A stretch of DNA of 64,000 nt. Source: Curtobacterium sp. ER1/6. GTDB lineage: Bacteria; Actinomycetota; Actinomycetes; Actinomycetales; Microbacteriaceae. The position numbers and the translations under genes were made by a program. Below, one piece after another: positions 60,282 to 64,000 of the stretch. The stretch is taken from positions 248,001 to 312,000 of the forward strand of contig NZ_MJAK01000004.1 of NCBI RefSeq assembly GCF_001742745.1. Reading direction: 5' to 3'. Every line of letters starts with the position of its first letter. Position 1 is the first letter of the stretch. Under the pieces are notes generated by a model, which searched no databases, had not been told where the DNA came from, and was given only the letters and a program-made list of their open reading frames with translations.

Positions 60282-61868
60282 ATGGCAGCAGACACCGACC
60301 CCGACCGGTACGCCTTCGTCGTCGCCTCGAACCGCCTCCCCGTGGACCGCGTCGTCGACGAGGACGGCAACGAGGGGTGGCGGCACTCGCCCGGCGGGCT
60401 CGTGACGGCCCTCGAGCCCGTCATGCGCGCCAACGACGGCGCGTGGGTCGGTTGGGTCGGCCAGCCCGACGTCGAGGTCGCCCCGTTCGACAACGAGGGC
60501 ATCCACATCGTGCCGGTGCCGCTGAGCGCCGACGACGTCGAGGAGTACTACGAGGGCTTCAGCAACGACACGCTCTGGCCGCTCTACCACGACGTCATCG
60601 AGCACCCGAGCTACCACCGCGACTGGTGGAACGCCTACAAGCGGGTCAACGAGCGGTTCGCCACGCAGATCGCCGAGATCGTCGAGCAGGACGGCGTGGT
60701 CTGGGTGCAGGACTACCAGCTCCAGCTCCTGCCGGCACTGCTCCGCGCGAAGCGGCCGGACCTGACGATCGGCTTCTTCAACCACATCCCGTTCCCGCCC
60801 GTCGGCATCTACGCCCAGCTGCCGTGGCGCGCACAGATCCTCGACGGCCTGCTCGGCGCCGACGTCATCGGGTTCCAGCGCCAGGACGACGCGGCCGACT
60901 TCCTCCGCGCCGTGCGGCACATCAAGGGCTACACGACCAAGGGCTCGACGATCGACGTGCCCGTCGACGACCCGGCCGCACCGCGCAGCCGCAAGGGCAT
61001 CACGGTCCGTCACGTCGAGGCGCGGCACTTCCCCATCTCGATCGACGCCGAGAGCTTCGAGGAGATCGCCCACCGTCCCGAGGTGCAGGCCCGGGCGCGC
61101 GAGATCCGCGAGAGCCTCGGCAACCCGACGACCGTGCTCCTCGGGGTCGACCGTCTCGACTACACGAAGGGCATCCGCCACCGCATCAAGGCGTTCGGCG
61201 AGCTCGTCGAGGACGGCCGCATCGCGGTCGAGGACGCCACGCTCGTGCAGGTCGCGAGCCCGAGCCGAGAGCGCGTCGACACCTACGCGGCGCTCCGCGA
61301 CGAGATCGAGCTGACAGTCGGCCGGATCAACGGCGACCTCGGCGTCATCGGCCACCAGCCGATCGCGTACCTGCACCACGGGTACCCGCGCGAGGAGATG
61401 GTCGCGCTCTACCTGGCCGCCGACATCATGCTCGTCACGGCCCTCCGCGACGGCATGAACCTCGTCGCGAAGGAGTACGTCGCCGCCCGCTTCGACAACG
61501 ACGGCGTCCTGATCCTGTCCGAGTTCGCCGGCGCCGCCGACGAGCTCAAGCAGGCCGTCATCGTCAACCCGCACGACATCGGCGCGCTGAAGGACTCGAT
61601 CCAGCGCGCGATCGAGATGCCCCGACGCGAGCGCTCCACGCGCATGCGGGCGCTCCGGAAGCGCGTCCGCGACAACGACGTGGCCCGGTGGTCCCGCTCG
61701 TTCCTCGAGGCGCTCGACCGGCACGCCCCGCGCGGGTCGAGGATCGACCCGTCCGACGACGGCGGCGAGCGGCACCGCGAGGCGGAGGACGACGGCATGT
61801 CGATCTTCGACCAGGACGCGCAGAAGGCGCGCGCCGCCGAGGACACCCGGGAGGCGCGGGGTGCCTGA
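60282..61868 (+). CDS. otsA: Trehalose-6-phosphate synthase
   Basis: A 528-residue GT20 enzyme that joins UDP-glucose (or ADP/GDP-glucose) to glucose-6-phosphate. VVASNRLPVDR and SPGGLVTALEPV begin the GT-B fold; WVQDYQLQLLP, FNHIPFPPVGIYAQLPWR, GVDRLDYTKGI and LVTALRDGMNLVAKEYVA are signature blocks. The last ~45 residues are an acidic low-complexity tail. It overlaps otsB by eight bases, so trehalose synthesis is one unit. Confidence 0.97.
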   Translation: MAADTDPDRYAFVVASNRLPVDRVVDEDGNEGWRHSPGGLVTALEPVMRANDGAWVGWVGQPDVEVAPFDNEGIHIVPVPLSADDVEEYYEGFSNDTLWPLYHDVIEHPSYHRDWWNAYKRVNERFATQIAEIVEQDGVVWVQDYQLQLLPALLRAKRPDLTIGFFNHIPFPPVGIYAQLPWRAQILDGLLGADVIGFQRQDDAADFLRAVRHIKGYTTKGSTIDVPVDDPAAPRSRKGITVRHVEARHFPISIDAESFEEIAHRPEVQARAREIRESLGNPTTVLLGVDRLDYTKGIRHRIKAFGELVEDGRIAVEDATLVQVASPSRERVDTYAALRDEIELTVGRINGDLGVIGHQPIAYLHHGYPREEMVALYLAADIMLVTALRDGMNLVAKEYVAARFDNDGVLILSEFAGAADELKQAVIVNPHDIGALKDSIQRAIEMPRRERSTRMRALRKRVRDNDVARWSRSFLEALDRHAPRGSRIDPSDDGGERHREAEDDGMSIFDQDAQKARAAEDTREARGA

Positions 61869-62643
61869 GGTCTCCACCGACCCGGCCGTCCTGACGGCGG
61901 CCCTCGAGACGCTCGCGGCTGCGCCGCGACTGCTCGTCGCCCTCGACTTCGACGGCACGCTCGCCCCCTTCGCCGACGACCCCGCGCAGGTCGGCGCGCT
62001 CCCGGGCTCGTGGGCGGCCGTCCTCACGCTGCAGCGCGCCGCCGACACCGAAGTCGTCCTGGTCTCCGGTCGACCGCTCGAGGGCCTCGCGCGGGTGTCG
62101 TACGCGCCCGACGGGATGGCGCTGGTCGGCTCGCACGGCGTCGAGTGGCGCGTCGACGGCCACGACGAGGCCGCCCTGAGCGAGGAGGAGCTCGCCCGGG
62201 TCGCCCGCGTCGGCGCCGCGCTCGACGAGGTCGGCACCCGCTTCCCCGACGTGGTGATCGAGCACAAGCCCGCCGGGCACGGCGTCCACACCCGCCGGGC
62301 GAGCCCGGAGGACGCGGCCGCGGCGAACGCGGCCGCACACGCGGCGGCGCACGAGGCCGACCCCGACGTGCTCGAACGCGGCGGCAAGGACATCCTCGAG
62401 TTCGCCGTGCGACACGTCACGAAGGGCGACGCGGTCGACCGACTGCGCGAGCTCCGCGGTGCGGACGCGGTGTTCTTCGCCGGCGACGACGTCACCGACG
62501 AGGACGCCTTCCGCGTGCTCCGCGACGGCGACGTCGGCGTGAAGGTGGGGGAGGGCGACACGCTCGCCGGTCACCGCGTCACGGACCCGGCGGCCCTCAC
62601 CGACGTCCTGAAGCAGCTCGCGCGTCTGCGCGCCACGCGCTGA
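61861..62643 (+). CDS. otsB: Trehalose-6-phosphate phosphatase
   Basis: A 260-residue HAD phosphatase. Motif I is ALDFDGTLAPF (nucleophile Asp29, acid Asp31), motif II is VLVSGRP, the cap has EWRVDG and HKPAGHGVHTRRA, and motif IV is FFAGDDVTDEDAF. It removes phosphate from trehalose-6-phosphate. GTG 61861 starts inside the otsA stop region, giving coupled translation. Confidence 0.96.
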   Translation: MPEVSTDPAVLTAALETLAAAPRLLVALDFDGTLAPFADDPAQVGALPGSWAAVLTLQRAADTEVVLVSGRPLEGLARVSYAPDGMALVGSHGVEWRVDGHDEAALSEEELARVARVGAALDEVGTRFPDVVIEHKPAGHGVHTRRASPEDAAAANAAAHAAAHEADPDVLERGGKDILEFAVRHVTKGDAVDRLRELRGADAVFFAGDDVTDEDAFRVLRDGDVGVKVGEGDTLAGHRVTDPAALTDVLKQLARLRATR

Positions 62644-62649
62644 CGACCC

Positions 62650-62669
62650 GGCCCCGCGCCTCCCGTCCG
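62650..62669. repeat. Half copy of palindrome family A
   Basis: GGCCCCGCGCCTCCCGTCCG matches the right arm of copy 1 (10410-10429) at 19 of 20 positions, while the left arm is missing. Alone it cannot form the hairpin. It lies between co-directional otsB and ilvD, unlike the full copies. Confidence 0.7.
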
Positions 62670-62703
62670 CGCAACGGTGTCCGGGTGGTATCCCAACTGG
62701 TCC

Positions 62704-62709
62704 TAGACT
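62704..62709 (+). promoter_or_regulatory. -10 box (TAGACT) of ilvD; leaderless spacing
   Basis: TAGACT ends six bases before the ATG at 62716; no ribosome site lies between. Confidence 0.6.
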
Positions 62710-62715
62710 GCCTCC

Positions 62716-64000
62716 ATGCCTGACATCGACGTGAAGCCGCGCAGCCGGGTCGTCACCGACGGGATCGAAGCGACCACCTCGCGTGGCATGCTCCGGGCCG
62801 TCGGCATGGGCGACGCAGACTGGGACAAGCCGCAGATCGGGATCGCGTCCTCCTGGAACGAGATCACCCCCTGCAACCTCTCGCTCGACCGCCTCGCGCA
62901 GGGCGCGAAGGAGGGCGTGCACTCCGGCGGCGGGTACCCGCTGCAGTTCGGCACCATCTCCGTCTCCGACGGCATCTCGATGGGCCACGAGGGCATGCAC
63001 TTCTCGCTCGTGTCGCGCGAGGTCATCGCCGACAGCGTCGAGACCGTCGTGAACGCCGAGCGCCTGGACGGCACCGTCCTGCTCGCCGGCTGCGACAAGT
63101 CGCTGCCGGGCATGCTCATGGCCGCGGCGCGCCTCGACCTCGCGAGCGTCTTCCTCTACGCGGGGTCGGTCATGCCGGGCTACGTGAAGCAGGCCGACGG
63201 CTCCTTCAAGGAGGTCACGATCATCGACTCCTTCGAGGGCGTCGGGGCGTGCAAGGCCGGCACGATGACCGAGGCCGAGCTCAAGGAGATCGAGTGCGCG
63301 ATCGTCCCGGGCGAGGGCGCCTGCGGCGGGATGTACACGGCGAACACCATGGCGAGCGTCGCCGAGGCCCTCGGCATGTCGCTGCCGGGCTCCGCCGCGC
63401 CGCCGAGCGCAGACCGTCGTCGTGACTACTACGCGCGCCGCTCCGGCGAGGCCGTGGTGAACATGCTGCGCCTCGGCCTCACCGCCCGGCAGATCCTGAC
63501 GAAGGAGGCGTTCGAGAACGCCATCGCCGTCGCGATGGCGCTCGGAGGCTCGACCAACGTCGTCCTGCACCTCCTCGCGATCGCGCACGAGGCCGAGGTC
63601 GAGCTGAGCCTCGACGACTTCAACCGGATCGGCTCGAAGGTCCCGCACCTGGCCGACATGAAGCCGTTCGGCAAGTACGTCATGGTCGACGTCGACCGCA
63701 ACGGCGGCATCCCGGTGATCATGAAGGCGCTGCTCGAGGCCGGCCTGCTGCACGGCGACGTGATGACCGTCACCGGCAAGACCCTCGCCGAGAACCTGGC
63801 CGAGATCGACCCGCCGGAGCTCGACGGCGAGGTCTTCCGGAAGCTCGACAACCCGATCCACGAGACCGGAGGGCTGACGATCCTCAAGGGCTCCTTCGCG
63901 CCCGACGGCGCCGTCGTGAAGACCGCCGGCTTCGACGCCGCAGTGTTCGAGGGCCCCGCGCGGGTGTTCGACCGCGAGCGTGCCGCGATGGACGCCCTCA
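62716..64000 (+). CDS. ilvD: Dihydroxy-acid dehydratase, 3'-truncated by the window edge
   Basis: The first 428 codons of an enzyme that dehydrates 2,3-dihydroxy-acids to the 2-keto acids of isoleucine and valine synthesis. [30 protein letters not shown] and [22 protein letters not shown] contain three iron-sulfur cluster cysteines, and [17 protein letters not shown] is the substrate-binding block. The frame stays open to the last base. It has its own promoter separate from otsAB. Confidence 0.96.
   Translation, partial: MPDIDVKPRSRVVTDGIEATTSRGMLRAVGMGDADWDKPQIGIASSWNEITPCNLSLDRLAQGAKEGVHSGGGYPLQFGTISVSDGISMGHEGMHFSLVSREVIADSVETVVNAERLDGTVLLAGCDKSLPGMLMAAARLDLASVFLYAGSVMPGYVKQADGSFKEVTIIDSFEGVGACKAGTMTEAELKEIECAIVPGEGACGGMYTANTMASVAEALGMSLPGSAAPPSADRRRDYYARRSGEAVVNMLRLGLTARQILTKEAFENAIAVAMALGGSTNVVLHLLAIAHEAEVELSLDDFNRIGSKVPHLADMKPFGKYVMVDVDRNGGIPVIMKALLEAGLLHGDVMTVTGKTLAENLAEIDPPELDGEVFRKLDNPIHETGGLTILKGSFAPDGAVVKTAGFDAAVFEGPARVFDRERAAMDAL

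Overview
The window is chromosomal DNA of a high-G+C actinobacterium, most likely Microbacteriaceae and close to Curtobacterium. The grounds are a very GC-rich composition, frequent GTG starts, two WhiB proteins, MtrAB-LpqB, DUF3499, DUF5719, SCO4848-type and Rv3235-type proteins, and a gene order that follows the Mycobacterium tuberculosis Rv3217-Rv3261 neighbourhood (recalled from memory). No phage, insertion sequence, CRISPR array or integrase is visible. The gene call at the left edge (glycosyltransferase) and at the right edge (ilvD) are both cut by the window. No gene-free stretch longer than about 300 bases exists.

Region 1 (1-21,036) is a surface-polysaccharide locus. A minus-strand operon holds an ABC-2 permease and a Wzt-type ATPase with a C-terminal carbohydrate-binding domain, followed by three glycosyltransferases. 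Around it lie a Ser/Thr-rich lipoprotein, a secreted protein with five ~100-residue beta repeats, two more glycosyltransferases (one a GT2-GT4 fusion), two O-antigen ligase/polymerase-like membrane proteins, an unassigned polytopic membrane protein and an OafA-type acyltransferase with an SGNH domain. Together they can build, modify, export and perhaps polymerise or anchor a cell-surface glycan. manA and galE (21,078-23,303) follow and supply mannose and galactose precursors.

Region 2 (23,483-30,569) carries whiB2, a large glycosyltransferase with a polytopic membrane half, a DUF5719 secreted protein, a degenerate zincin-family protein, a DUF3499 protein and sahH. Region 3 (30,736-38,263) is a MoxR-type module: RDD and SpoIIM membrane proteins plus a five-gene, translationally coupled minus-strand operon (DUF58, MoxR ATPase, DUF4350, DUF4129, multi-TM protein). 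Region 4 (38,409-47,259) is the conserved run mtrA-mtrB-lpqB-comF-hpf-secA.

Region 5 (47,365-54,793) has an Rv3235-family gene, pdtaS, whiB1, a small membrane protein, bcp, tRNA-Lys(CTT), a YigZ/IMPACT gene, and a tightly overlapping three-gene cassette (EspR-like regulator, ImmA/IrrE-like HELGH protease, seven-TM MAB_1171c-like protein). Region 6 (54,841-64,000) carries an AnsP-like permease, an MscS channel, an SLC13/ArsB-like permease, a CorA-like transporter, otsA-otsB and the start of ilvD.

Three signals run through the whole window. First, two families of near-identical long palindromes sit in gaps between convergent genes, with a half copy after otsB. Second, several genes have a TAG(A/G)CT-like -10 hexamer exactly six bases before the start codon, as expected for leaderless transcripts. 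Third, there are perfect palindromes near whiB2 (23,437-23,448) and after the three-gene cassette (54,034-54,051) that look like operators.
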